Below are positions 16,200 to 24,655 of a stretch of DNA of 64,000 nucleotides, in pieces. The stretch lies in contig NZ_CP032695.1 in assembly GCF_003627755.1 (NCBI RefSeq), forward strand, positions 2,294,001 through 2,358,000, given 5' to 3'. The stretch's first letter is position 1; each line of letters begins with the position of its first letter. This stretch comes from Rhizobium jaguaris (GTDB lineage: Bacteria > Pseudomonadota > Alphaproteobacteria > Rhizobiales > Rhizobiaceae). The translations under genes were made by a program, and so were the position numbers. The notes beneath the pieces were generated by a model. That model was not told where the DNA came from. It saw only the letters and a program-made list of their open reading frames with translations, and searched no databases.

Positions 16200-17044
16200 T
16201 GGAACGCAAAAACCCGATCTTCACCCTATTCATCTACGTCTCCGCGATCGTGCTGGCCGCCGTCATTCTCGCGCCGATCCTCTGGCTGTTCGTCATGAGC
16301 ATCTCGCCGGCGGCCGATCTCGCGGCGAAGCCGTTGCGCTGGTGGCCGCAAACGACCGATTTTTCCCGTTACCGGTTGTTGTTCTCGACGATCGAGAACA
16401 GCACTGGCGCCGCCTTCACTTCCTCGCTGCGCAACAGTATCGAGGTCGCCGGCATGGCGACAATCGCCGCCATTGCGCTGGCCATCCCGGCTGGCTGGGC
16501 CGTATCGCGCACGCCGTCGGTCGGCTGGTCGCTGTCCATGGTGATCGCCACCTACATGCTGCCGCCGGTGGCGCTCGCTGTGCCGCTCTATATGGGCCTT
16601 GCCTATCTCGGCATGCTGAACAACGTCTTCGGGCTTGCGCTTGTCTATCTCACCATCCTCGCGCCGTTCACGACCTGGCTGATGAAATCCGGTTTCGATT
16701 CCATTCCAAGAGAAATCGAATCCGCTGCCATGATCGACGGCGCCGGCCTGTTCCAGACGCTGAAGATCATTACGCTGCCGCTTGCGATGCCGGTGATTGC
16801 GACATCAGCGCTCTTCGCATTCCTGCTGGCCTGGGATGAATTCTTCTATGCGCTGCTCTTTACATCAGACCAGCGGGCGAAGACCCTGACCGTCGCCATA
16901 GCCGATCTGGCTGGCGGCCGTGTATCTGATTACGGACTGATTGCGACCGCCGGTGTGCTTGCCGCCCTGCCCCCGGTGCTGGTCGGTCTCGTCATGCAAC
17001 GCGCCCTGATTTCGGGGCTGACAAGCGGCGGCGTCAAGGGGTGA
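16199..17044 (+). CDS. Sugar ABC transporter permease, MalG type
   Basis: A 281-residue inner-membrane permease, partner of the preceding gene. Six hydrophobic segments are visible; the coupling loop has R-E-I-E-S-A-A-M-I-D-G-A-G-L-F at about 175-190, and the protein ends in the common L-T-S-G-G-V-K-G. The start overlaps the upstream stop by one base, and the SIS-domain gene begins 2 nt after its stop. It is part of a CUT1 importer. Confidence 0.93.
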   Translation: MERKNPIFTLFIYVSAIVLAAVILAPILWLFVMSISPAADLAAKPLRWWPQTTDFSRYRLLFSTIENSTGAAFTSSLRNSIEVAGMATIAAIALAIPAGWAVSRTPSVGWSLSMVIATYMLPPVALAVPLYMGLAYLGMLNNVFGLALVYLTILAPFTTWLMKSGFDSIPREIESAAMIDGAGLFQTLKIITLPLAMPVIATSALFAFLLAWDEFFYALLFTSDQRAKTLTVAIADLAGGRVSDYGLIATAGVLAALPPVLVGLVMQRALISGLTSGGVKG

Positions 17045-17046
17045 CC

Positions 17047-18063
17047 ATGACCGAACAAAAAACACGACCGACGGGACTTGTTGCAATCGATCGCGAAATG
17101 GCGCGCCAGCATGCGGATGCCATTGCCTCCTACGAAGGCGCTTCCGAAATGGCTGCAAAGGCGGCCGCCTCGCTGAAGAGAACGGGCAAGCTCCTGCTGC
17201 TCGGCATGGGTGGATCGCACGCCGTCAACCGCGCGGTCGAACCGCTCTATCGCACTCTGGGCATCGATGCGATCGCGCTACCGCTATCCGAACAGCTCGG
17301 CCAGCCGCTGTTGCTGAACGGCCGGACGATCTTCGTTACCTCGCAATCCGGTGAAAGCGCCGAAGTGGTCCGTTGGTTCAATGAGGCCGGCGGTAGGGAC
17401 GAGACATTCGGGTTGACGCTGGAAGGCCACTCATTCCTGGCAAAGACTGCACCGTCCCTAGTCGGCGCCGGCGGCACGGAATTGGCCTTCGCTGCAACAC
17501 GCAGCCTGACTGTCACCTTTGCCCTGCATCTCGCAATCCTTGCAGCGCTTGGTGAAGATCCGACAGCAGCGCTTGCCGTTTTGAAATCGCCTCAAGACAT
17601 CGACATCACCACCGCACTCTCCGCACTCGCGAACGTCCAAACAGTCGTTACCTCTGGCCGCAGATTGCAGGGCGTCGCGGAAGCGCTCGCACTTGGTTTG
17701 ACGGAGCTGTCTCGCCGCCCATGTTTCTCGCTCGAAGGCGGGCAGCTTCGGCACGGGCCGATGGAAATGCTCGGACCGAACATGGGCGTCGTTCTGTTCC
17801 GTGGGCGGGACAATACGGCAGGCCTTGTCACCGCGATGATCGTCTCCGCCGTGGAAACCGGTGCTCCGACCGTCGTCTTCGATGCATCCGGCGAGGAGCC
17901 GGTGGCGGGAGCAGTGACGCTCCGCTTCGAGCCCGCAAGCGGCCTCGCGGCGATCTTCGCCATGTTGCCCGTCGCACAACGGCTGATGATCGCTTTTGCC
18001 GAAGCCCGCGTCGACAATGCCGGAACGCCGGTCCGCTCGACGAAAATCACGCGGAGTGAATGA
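17047..18063 (+). CDS. Double SIS-domain sugar isomerase/deglycase-like protein
   Basis: A 338-residue cytoplasmic protein with two SIS domains, like the isomerase half of GlmS and the FrlB/FraB deglycases. The first domain shows L-L-L-G-M-G-G-S-H near 53 and T-S-Q-S-G-E-S-A-E-V near 100; the second shows T-S-G-R-R-L-Q-G-V-A-E-A and E-G-G-Q-L-R-H-G-P. ATG 17047 is preferred to GTG 17041, which overlaps the upstream stop. It is directly followed by a PfkB kinase. In frl and fra loci a kinase phosphorylates an imported Amadori compound and an SIS deglycase splits it to sugar phosphate and amino acid. That role is inferred here; an aldose-ketose or aminosugar-phosphate isomerase is the alternative. 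Confidence 0.85.
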   Translation: MTEQKTRPTGLVAIDREMARQHADAIASYEGASEMAAKAAASLKRTGKLLLLGMGGSHAVNRAVEPLYRTLGIDAIALPLSEQLGQPLLLNGRTIFVTSQSGESAEVVRWFNEAGGRDETFGLTLEGHSFLAKTAPSLVGAGGTELAFAATRSLTVTFALHLAILAALGEDPTAALAVLKSPQDIDITTALSALANVQTVVTSGRRLQGVAEALALGLTELSRRPCFSLEGGQLRHGPMEMLGPNMGVVLFRGRDNTAGLVTAMIVSAVETGAPTVVFDASGEEPVAGAVTLRFEPASGLAAIFAMLPVAQRLMIAFAEARVDNAGTPVRSTKITRSE

Positions 18064-18993
18064 ATGAAGCCGCTTGCAGTCATCGGTAATGTCAATGTCG
18101 ACTTGATTCTTGGGCCTGCGGCGCCTTGGCCGAAGGCAGGCACCGAAATCATCGTCGACCATGACGAACTGCGTGTCGGCGGTGCAGCCGGAAATAGCGC
18201 GCTCGCGTGGGATGGGCTTGGCGTCAGCTTCGAGATCGCCGCGAATGTCGGCAGCGATCAGTTTGGTCGCTGGCTGAGCGAAGCCTTTGGCGAACGCGCG
18301 GCGCATTGGCCGGTGCGGCCGGAGCCGACGACGCTTTCGGTGGGCATTACCCATCCCGACGGCGAACGGACCTTTTTTACGACCCGCGGTCACCTGCCAC
18401 GTCTCAGCCTTGCAGACGTCCTTGCCGTTCTCGACGGGCCGAAGCTTTCCGGCGGCTACGCTCTGCTCTGTGGCTCCTTCCTGACCGACGACCTGACCCA
18501 AGACTACGACGCCTTGTTCAATTGGGCCGATGAACACCGGATCACTGTCGCCCTCGATACCGGATGGCCGCTCGATGGTTGGACAGACGAAAACTGCGCC
18601 GCCGCGCTTGGATGGCTGTCGCGTTGCGGCGTCGCCCTGTTGAATGAGGTCGAAGCAACCACGCTCGCAGGTCTCGATGATCCGGCAGACGCTGCACGCC
18701 AGCTTCGCTCGCATATGCCGGATGGGGCTGTTGTCGTCGTCAAACGTGGTCCCGATGGCGCGATCGCCATCGATCAGCGGGGCGAATTCGTTGTAGCCAC
18801 CGCCCCCAACGTGAAAGTCGTGGATACGATCGGCGCCGGCGATGTCTTCAATGCCGCGTTCCTGGCGGCGCTTGCCCGCGGCGAGCCACTTTCGATCTCC
18901 TTGACGGCTGGAACTGAGGTCGCCTCACGCGCCATTTCCACCCTTCCCCGTAGCTACGGCAAGCTCAAGGCTTCCGCGGAGACCATGCGATGA
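18064..18993 (+). CDS. PfkB family carbohydrate kinase
   Basis: A 309-residue ribokinase-fold sugar kinase. The N-terminal G-N-V-N-V-D-L and G-G-A-A-G-N-S-A motifs bind the sugar, and D-T-I-G-A-G-D-V-F-N-A-A-F near 262 carries the catalytic Asp of PfkB signature 2. It starts directly after the SIS gene stop and overlaps the ATPase start by 4 nt, so all three are translated together. It most likely phosphorylates the sugar brought in by this transporter. Members include fructoselysine kinase (FrlD, FraD), ribokinase and 2-keto-3-deoxygluconate kinase; the pairing with an SIS protein favours the first group but does not prove it. Confidence 0.9.
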   Translation: MKPLAVIGNVNVDLILGPAAPWPKAGTEIIVDHDELRVGGAAGNSALAWDGLGVSFEIAANVGSDQFGRWLSEAFGERAAHWPVRPEPTTLSVGITHPDGERTFFTTRGHLPRLSLADVLAVLDGPKLSGGYALLCGSFLTDDLTQDYDALFNWADEHRITVALDTGWPLDGWTDENCAAALGWLSRCGVALLNEVEATTLAGLDDPADAARQLRSHMPDGAVVVVKRGPDGAIAIDQRGEFVVATAPNVKVVDTIGAGDVFNAAFLAALARGEPLSISLTAGTEVASRAISTLPRSYGKLKASAETMR

Positions 18994-20063
18994 GCGCGCT
19001 CGAAATCCAGAATATTCGCAAGACCTATAGTCAAGTCGAGACACTGAAAGGCATCGACATCTCGCTTGAAAGCGGCGAATTCCTGGTGCTGCTCGGCTCC
19101 TCCGGCTGCGGTAAGTCCACGCTGCTGAACATCATCGCCGGTCTTGCCGAGGCGACCAGCGGTGACGTGCGGATAGGCTCTCGCTCGGTTCTTGGCGTGC
19201 ACCCCAAAGACCGCGACATCGCCATGGTGTTCCAATCCTATGCGCTCTATCCAAACTTGACGGTCCATCGCAATATCGGCTTCGGCCTTGAGATGCGCAA
19301 AGTGCCGGCGGCAGAGCGCGACAAGGCCGTGCGCGAGGCGGCGAAACTGCTCCAGATCGAAAATCTGCTGGACCGCAAGCCAAGCCAGCTTTCCGGTGGC
19401 CAGCGGCAGCGCGTCGCAATCGGCCGAGCACTGGTGCGCAAGCCGGAAGTCTTCCTTTTCGATGAGCCGCTTTCGAACCTCGACGCCAAACTGCGCATGG
19501 AAATGCGCACGGAACTCAAACGTCTTCATCAGATGCTGAAGACGACGATCGTCTATGTCACCCACGATCAGATCGAGGCGATGACGCTCGCCACCCGGAT
19601 CGCGGTCATGCGGGATGGAAAGATCGAACAGTTGGGCACGCCGGAGGAGATCTACAACAGCCCTGCAACGCTCTATGTCGCAACCTTCGTCGGCGTACCG
19701 CCTATGAACCTTTTGAAGACGACGCTTCGCCGCGAAGGGTTGGAGTTGCAAGGCGCAGGCACGTATCTGCGGCTTCCCGATCGCTTCAAGGGTAAGGTGG
19801 AAGAAGGCCAGCAGCTTGTTCTCGGCATACGGCCGGAGGCATTGCGCCTGGAACAAGCCGCTCTGTCGATCGAGGCTATGCCTGAAATAGCGGAGCTGAC
19901 CGGCCCCGAACTCGTCGTCACCGCCCTCGCCGGAGATCAGCGGTTGACCGCTTGTCTTCCTCCGCGCACGTCAATCGGAAACAACCGTAAGCTAACGCTA
20001 TCCTTCGACGATGAAGCGATACATCTTTTTGACGCAGAAACGGGCCTCAGCTGCCTTCGTTAG
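18990..20063 (+). CDS. Sugar ABC transporter ATP-binding protein, UgpC/MalK type
   Basis: A 357-residue ATPase, last gene of the ROK-controlled operon. Walker A is GSSGCGKS (about 37-44), the signature is LSGGQRQR (about 133), Walker B is F-L-F-D-E-P-L-S-N-L-D-A, and the switch His is in V-T-H-D-Q. The C-terminal regulatory beta domain is present (about 235-357). Its ATG overlaps the kinase stop. It converges with the 2OG-oxygenase gene, with 13 nt between the two stops. Confidence 0.93.
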   Translation: MSALEIQNIRKTYSQVETLKGIDISLESGEFLVLLGSSGCGKSTLLNIIAGLAEATSGDVRIGSRSVLGVHPKDRDIAMVFQSYALYPNLTVHRNIGFGLEMRKVPAAERDKAVREAAKLLQIENLLDRKPSQLSGGQRQRVAIGRALVRKPEVFLFDEPLSNLDAKLRMEMRTELKRLHQMLKTTIVYVTHDQIEAMTLATRIAVMRDGKIEQLGTPEEIYNSPATLYVATFVGVPPMNLLKTTLRREGLELQGAGTYLRLPDRFKGKVEEGQQLVLGIRPEALRLEQAALSIEAMPEIAELTGPELVVTALAGDQRLTACLPPRTSIGNNRKLTLSFDDEAIHLFDAETGLSCLR

Positions 20064-20076
20064 GCGACTGAGCTGA

Positions 20077-20817
20077 TTATTTCGCATCGTGAAAGATGAT
20101 CCCGACCGTATGGCGCATGCCTGATCGAAGACGGCTGACGCCGTGCCGGAGGTTGACGCGGTAGCTCCCCTTGGAGCCCTGAACCGGACGATTGTGGACC
20201 GCAAAGGCGACCGCGTCGCCCTGGCGCAACGGCACCACCTCGACGCGGCTTTGCATCCGCGGGCGCTGTTCCGTCAGGACGAACTCGCCGCCCGTGAAAT
20301 CCCTCCCCGGTTCGGAAAGCAGGATCGCCACCTGCAGCGGAAATGCGAGGTCGCCATAGAGGTCCTGGTGCAGGCAGTTAAAGTCGCCCGGGACGTATTG
20401 CAACAGCAATGGCGTCGGCCGCGTCTGGCCCGCATCATGGCATTGCTTGAGTAACGCAGCATGGTTTGCGGGGTAACGCTGATCGATACCCATGCGGCCG
20501 TTCCAGTCGTTGGCAACCTCGGCCAACCGCGGATAAAGTGCCGTGCGCAGACCGCCAAGCAGGTCGGGCAACGGATATTTGAAATAGCGGTATTCGCCCT
20601 TGCCGAAGCCATGGCGCGCCATGTGAATATGGCTGCGGAAATGCTCCTCCTGCGGATAAAGATCGGCAATCGCCCGGCATTCCTCAGGCGACAGCAACCT
20701 CTCCATAACCGCGCAGCCGTACCCGCTCAGTTCTTCCGACAGCTTCTGCCAATCATAGGCAGCGACCCGCGCCTCCGCGGCGGAGGCCGATGGATCAAGT
20801 TTGGAATGGGCATTCAT
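20077..20817 (-). CDS. 2OG-Fe(II) oxygenase
   Basis: A 246-residue Fe(II)/2-oxoglutarate dioxygenase of the prolyl-hydroxylase-like group. The iron triad appears as H150-x-D152 (C-L-H-Q-D) and H225 (L-R-H-G-V), with R235 ten residues later as the 2OG anchor. It overlaps the Ada-C gene by 4 nt (ATGA), so the two are translationally coupled. Its place in a group of Ada-type alkylation repair genes suggests a role in the response to alkylation damage, perhaps an AlkB-like dealkylation, although its sequence is closer to prolyl hydroxylases than to AlkB. Substrate unproven. Confidence 0.87.
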   Translation of the reverse strand: MNAHSKLDPSASAAEARVAAYDWQKLSEELSGYGCAVMERLLSPEECRAIADLYPQEEHFRSHIHMARHGFGKGEYRYFKYPLPDLLGGLRTALYPRLAEVANDWNGRMGIDQRYPANHAALLKQCHDAGQTRPTPLLLQYVPGDFNCLHQDLYGDLAFPLQVAILLSEPGRDFTGGEFVLTEQRPRMQSRVEVVPLRQGDAVAFAVHNRPVQGSKGSYRVNLRHGVSRLRSGMRHTVGIIFHDAK

Positions 20818-21380
20818 GCTCTAGCCTCCTTCTCGATGAGAGCACGCTTTCGCTCGATGCCCCAGCGATAGCCCGACAACGTGCCATTGCTGCGGACGAC
20901 CCGGTGGCAGGGTATGCCCAAAGCGATTGCGTTTGCCGCACAGGCGCTGGCAACCGCGCGGGCTGCCTTCGGCTCGCCGATGCGTCGGGCAAGCGCGGCG
21001 TAGGTTACCATGGCGCCGCATGGAATTGCGCGAAGAGCATCCCACACCCGGCGCTGGAACGGCGTGCCACGCCGCATATCGAGCGGCAGATCCAACCCGG
21101 CTTCCGGTCTTTCGATGAACTGGGCAACCTTGTCGATGTCGTCGCAGAGGCGCGGTTCGTCCGAGATCAGTTTATTCGTCGGAAAGCAGACGGCGAGATC
21201 ATTCGTTAGCGCATCGTCGTCCGATCCGATCAGGATAGCACAGACCCCGACGGCGCTGCGTGCGACGAGAATTTTGCCTAAGGTGCTATCGCCGATCGAA
21301 TAGGCGATAGCGTTTTGGATGTCTGTCCTCGTCGTCAGCAGCTCGCGCCGCGATGAGGTATCGGTGTTGATGAGGTTCAT
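20814..21380 (-). CDS. Methylated-DNA--protein-cysteine methyltransferase (Ada C-terminal type)
   Basis: A 188-residue suicide methyltransferase that removes O6-alkyl groups from guanine. The active-site motif I-P-C-H-R-V-V is present near residue 155, and G-T-P-F-Q-R-R-V-W-D-A-L begins the DNA-binding domain. The N-terminal region is of Ada type (S-I-G-D-S-T-L-G-K-I-L-V-A), but the Ada zinc and AraC domains are missing. It is a paralogue of the C-terminal half of the full Ada gene 1 kb upstream. ATG 21380 is chosen over an in-frame start at 21458. It is coupled to the 2OG-oxygenase gene. Confidence 0.9.
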   Translation of the reverse strand: MNLINTDTSSRRELLTTRTDIQNAIAYSIGDSTLGKILVARSAVGVCAILIGSDDDALTNDLAVCFPTNKLISDEPRLCDDIDKVAQFIERPEAGLDLPLDMRRGTPFQRRVWDALRAIPCGAMVTYAALARRIGEPKAARAVASACAANAIALGIPCHRVVRSNGTLSGYRWGIERKRALIEKEARA

Positions 21381-21390
21381 TTGCTTAGCT

Positions 21391-21411
21391 CGATGATCCT
21401 TATGATCATCG
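21391..21411 (-). promoter_or_regulatory. Dyad upstream of the Ada-C gene
   Basis: Perfect inverted repeat CGATGATC-N5-GATCATCG, 10 nt before the Ada-C start codon. It could be an operator or a hairpin covering the translation start; Ada itself binds non-palindromic boxes, so another regulator is possible. Confidence 0.45.
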
Positions 21412-21597
21412 ACAGTAGAGCTGCAGACGTCGGCCCTCACTCCGGTCCTTGCTTTCAAATCGACAACTTTTCTCGGCTATTGGTGATTCACCGTCGATTA
21501 TCTCTTCGGGGAAAACAATCTCGTTTTAGCCATGCCGGTAGCCTCGGACTGGCGGTCAGCAGTTCCATCGGGGTCAAACGGGCCGGTCGTGTTGAGC

Positions 21598-22227
21598 CTA
21601 TCGGAACGTCCCGATCATGGGGTGAAGGATCGGCCGATAGCCTGCCCGAAGCGCCATGAATGTCGACGGCGGGGTCAGCATGCCGTCGGCGTGGGTGAGT
21701 TCCTGTGGCGGCTCATAGCCATGCTCTGCCCAGCGAAAAGCTCGGCCATTGGCAATCGTGTAAGCCGAACCGTCTGCCGCGACAACCGTACCATCCGGCA
21801 GCTGAGAGTGTGGTCCCGGAAGCGGGTGTATCCGCTTGCGCCCGCGCTCCGTGCGTTCGCTGTGGAGGACGGCATCCATGATGGTTACCGAGGGCTCGGC
21901 CTGTCCCCTCGCGCCCGCCCACGCCGCGCGGAATTTTTTAGCGGCATCGCGCCGACAGAAGAAACAAGGACGATGGCCGGCTGCCAATGCCACGGCCTCA
22001 TCGAGAAAGAAGAGTTCGGTCCAGCTCCGGCTGGCCATGACATCTCGGCGGCGGCCTTTGTATTCGCAAGTGCAAACCAGCCATGCCTTGGTCGACCAGC
22101 GTTTGTTCAGCAACGTTTTGGTAGCCGGATCGTGGATGATACCGCGATTGCCCGTAAACAGTCCTCGTTGCGAAATGGCAACGATATCGCCAAAGGGGGT
22201 CACGCGATTCTGAAGCGGAGCGCTCAT
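21598..22227 (-). CDS. Conserved hypothetical protein with H-x-x-C-x-x-C motif
   Basis: A 209-residue protein of unknown function, without signal peptide or membrane segments. A possible metal site is G-H-R-P-C-F-F-C-R-R-D-A near residue 86, with a further C-T-C pair earlier (L-V-C-T-C-E-Y-K-G-R-R-R). Its basic N-terminal half would suit nucleic-acid contact. It lies between the two Ada-type genes on the same strand (84 nt after full Ada), so it may be part of the alkylation response. Similar proteins are, from memory, common in rhizobia and bradyrhizobia but uncharacterised. Confidence 0.75.
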   Translation of the reverse strand: MSAPLQNRVTPFGDIVAISQRGLFTGNRGIIHDPATKTLLNKRWSTKAWLVCTCEYKGRRRDVMASRSWTELFFLDEAVALAAGHRPCFFCRRDAAKKFRAAWAGARGQAEPSVTIMDAVLHSERTERGRKRIHPLPGPHSQLPDGTVVAADGSAYTIANGRAFRWAEHGYEPPQELTHADGMLTPPSTFMALRAGYRPILHPMIGTFR

Positions 22228-22311
22228 GGGAGAATATTGCCTCGCTCGCGCGGCGTGCGCCAGAGATATCGCGATGCAGCGGTGCGACGCGGGGAGATGC
22301 TCATCGGGTCC

Positions 22312-23403
22312 TCAGCGGCCTTCGGCCGCTTCACGATCAAGCAGAACACGTTTTCGCTCCACGCCCCAGGCGCAGCCGGAAAGCGAACCGTCGTTCCGCA
22401 CCACCCGATGGCACGGGATCGCGACGGCCAGATTATTGGCCGCGCATGCTGCGGCAACGGCGCGCACCGCCTTGGGCGAGCCGATCCGGAGGGCAACCTT
22501 CGCGTAGGAAACAGTCTGGCCAGCCGGTATTTGCTGCAAGGCCTGCCAAACGCGCCGCTGAAAGGCCGTTCCGCGAACATCAAGCGGCAAGTCGATCCCG
22601 AGACCGGGCGCTTCCACGAGACCGACAACGCGCGCCACAAGGGCTTCGTAATCGCCATCGGCGCCGATCAGATTGGCGTTGGGAAAACGATCCTGAAGAT
22701 TGCGCACCAGCGCATCGGGATCGCTGCCGAGGAGAATGGCCGCCACGCCTCTTTTGCTCGACGCCACCAGGATCGCGCCCAGGGACGATTGACCGACCGC
22801 AAAACGTATATCCTCGTTGGCACCTCCCAATCGATATTGGGTCGGCGTCATTCCGAGCATATCGGTGGATTTTTCGTAGAAACGCCCGCTCGAATTAAAC
22901 CCGGCATCGTAGATCGCTTCGGTCACGCTGTTGCCGTTTGCAAGGCCTTCGCGCACCTTGGCGGCACGATGTGCCGAGGCGTAGTCCTTGGGCGTCAGGC
23001 CGGTTGCCGATTTGAACAGCCGGTGAAAATAGCTGGCGCTGCGTCCGGCAGCGTCCGCGAGCTCGTTCAGAGACGGTTCTTCCTCGCTCTCTTCGATCAA
23101 GCGGCAAACGCGCGCGACGATCGCGGCGTTCTCATCATCCGTGGAAGGGCCATCCGGATTGCATCGCTTGCAGGCGCGAAAACCGGTCGCTTTGGCAGCT
23201 TCCAGCGAGTCATGCAGTTGCACGTTCCTGGGGTTTGCGGTTCGCGACGGACAGGACGGCCGGCAATAGACGCCGGTCGTCGCCACCGAGTACCAGAGAT
23301 GACCATCGGCAGACCGGTCACGGGTGACAATGCGTGCCCAACGCGGATCATCGGCCACCGCTGTTTGTGTAAAAGTCGTCCGGTTTCTGGGCATCACGGT
23401 CAT
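22312..23403 (-). CDS. ada: Ada: bifunctional transcriptional activator / O6-alkylguanine methyltransferase
   Basis: A 363-residue full-length Ada. The N-terminal zinc domain has the four cysteines C47, C51, C78 and C81 (Y-C-R-P-S-C and A-C-K-R-C); one accepts methyl groups from phosphotriesters and turns the protein into an activator. An AraC-type HTH follows at about 90-180 (S-A-S-Y-F-H-R-L-F-K, V-T-E-A-I-Y-D-A-G-F). The C-terminal methyltransferase domain has I-P-C-H-R-V-V. ATG 23403 has AGGGA 8 nt upstream; the in-frame start at 23559 would overlap the NTF2-like gene. It probably activates itself and the downstream minus-strand genes. Confidence 0.94.
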   Translation of the reverse strand: MTVMPRNRTTFTQTAVADDPRWARIVTRDRSADGHLWYSVATTGVYCRPSCPSRTANPRNVQLHDSLEAAKATGFRACKRCNPDGPSTDDENAAIVARVCRLIEESEEEPSLNELADAAGRSASYFHRLFKSATGLTPKDYASAHRAAKVREGLANGNSVTEAIYDAGFNSSGRFYEKSTDMLGMTPTQYRLGGANEDIRFAVGQSSLGAILVASSKRGVAAILLGSDPDALVRNLQDRFPNANLIGADGDYEALVARVVGLVEAPGLGIDLPLDVRGTAFQRRVWQALQQIPAGQTVSYAKVALRIGSPKAVRAVAAACAANNLAVAIPCHRVVRNDGSLSGCAWGVERKRVLLDREAAEGR

Positions 23404-23536
23404 ATCGTTCGTCCCTGTATTATCCAGCGCAAGGACACCATTCTTGGCAGTCGAAGAGCCGCGCGGCCACCCGATTCCTGCGTGACCAGAGACCACAGGA
23501 GGTCGCCGCCCGGAACGATGGGCGGCGGCCTCTCCA

Positions 23537-23986
23537 TCAGGCGGCCTTGATGAGGCCAAGCTGCGCGAGCGCCGTCACACCGTCATCGAGGCCGATTTCC
23601 TCGGCGATCTTGCCGTTCTCGATGCGCAGGATCGTGGTGCCGGTGAAGCGCATCTTGCGTCCGGTTGCAGCCGGCAGCGAACCGACCAGAAAGTCGGCAA
23701 ACGCCGGACCGTTGTGGGTGCCGCCGCCTTCCCACTGGCCGACGACATAGTCGCCTTCGGCAATGAGATCGGCTGTGCCCCAGAAATTGAGATCCGGGAA
23801 TGCCGTGCGAAAATCAGTCATAAAGGCCTTGATATCGTCACGGCCACGACGCGGCTCATGCAGCGAGTATTTCAGCAACATGTCCGGCGCGGCGATGTCG
23901 TCGACGACAGACAGGTTGCAGGTCTCACCCCAGAATTCGGTGAACCAACGCGCAACGATGGCCTTGTTGTCTTCTTCTTTGCTCAT
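23537..23986 (-). CDS. NTF2-like / SnoaL-type ester cyclase family protein
   Basis: A 149-residue single-domain protein of the SnoaL/NTF2-like fold, with V-A-R-W-F-T-E-F-W, R-R-G-R-D-D-I-K-A-F-M-T-D-F-R-T-A-F-P-D and a late R-F-T-G-T-T-I-L-R-I-E-N-G-K-I line. Such proteins form a cone-shaped pocket and can be cyclases, isomerases or binding proteins; the substrate cannot be predicted. GGAAAT before the ATG is a weak ribosome site. It lies 133 nt upstream of ada on the same strand and may share its transcript. Confidence 0.85.
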   Translation of the reverse strand: MSKEEDNKAIVARWFTEFWGETCNLSVVDDIAAPDMLLKYSLHEPRRGRDDIKAFMTDFRTAFPDLNFWGTADLIAEGDYVVGQWEGGGTHNGPAFADFLVGSLPAATGRKMRFTGTTILRIENGKIAEEIGLDDGVTALAQLGLIKAA

Positions 23987-24273
23987 GTGGATTTCCTTCT
24001 TGATCTATCCAGCAGGGATCACCGATCTCGGTCGATGACCTGAACAAAGGGATAGGCCGGTCCGGCGGCGTCAAAACTCCGGTTCTTGCCCCGCAATCGA
24101 ATCCGTCGAGTTACAAAGCCGCCGGAACGCAACTACCCCAGATAGCGCTTTCGACTGCTTATGGTGGTGACAGACGCCGCATAAAAGGAGATGGTTTGGT
24201 TTGAAAGCAAGGAACGGGGTGCCGGCCGACCGGATCGGTGGGAAAGTTCGCCTGTCACAGAGGGAGAACGCAG
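23987..24273. other. Intergenic region, no gene recognised
   Basis: 287 bases between the divergent NTF2-like and small secreted protein genes. It must hold both promoters, but no dyad or clear consensus promoter was recognised. Confidence 0.4.
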
Positions 24274-24582
24274 ATGAAAGCTCAAATCACCGTGCTTGCC
24301 GCGCTCGCGGTCTTCGCAGCCTCTCCGGCGTCCGCAATCGAGCGGCTGCGAACCGACACGAGGTCGTGCGCTGAAATCCAGTCCTTCGTTCGGGCGAACC
24401 GCGCGGTTATCCTGCAGTATCCGCCGTCCCGGGGTTCCGGTCCTCTGCTCTATGACCGCGCCGTCGCCAATTCCAATGTTTGCCTTGGCAACGGCTTCGC
24501 TGAACAAAGCTATGTGCCGTCGAAGGATACACGCAATTGCGCCATCTGGATCTGTAGCCCCACCACCGATCTACGCCCGTGA
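24274..24582 (+). CDS. Small secreted hypothetical protein
   Basis: A 102-residue protein with a clear signal peptide (M-K-A-Q-I-T-V-L-A-A-L-A-V-F-A, cleavage near S-A-I-E). The mature part of about 80 residues has four cysteines (S-C-A-E-I, V-C-L-G, N-C-A-I-W-I-C), probably disulfide-bonded in the periplasm. GGGAGAA 5-6 nt upstream supports ATG 24274. Its pattern resembles small periplasmic rhizobial proteins of unknown function. No functional link to its neighbours is visible. Confidence 0.75.
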   Translation: MKAQITVLAALAVFAASPASAIERLRTDTRSCAEIQSFVRANRAVILQYPPSRGSGPLLYDRAVANSNVCLGNGFAEQSYVPSKDTRNCAIWICSPTTDLRP

Positions 24583-24655
24583 TCAGGCCAGTCCTGGATT
24601 GGAAGAAAGGTACAGGAAAGAGTTGCTGTGCCCGAAGCTCGACAGGTTTAGACGA

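Noticed and set aside
17458..18714. 418-residue minus-strand frame
   Set aside because: Antisense to the SIS and PfkB genes, which have strong family motifs.
21532..23550. 672-residue open frame on the plus strand
   Set aside because: Antisense to Ada, the unknown H-x-x-C-x-x-C protein and part of Ada-C. The minus-strand products have clear family motifs; the plus-strand product has none and is explained by high GC.
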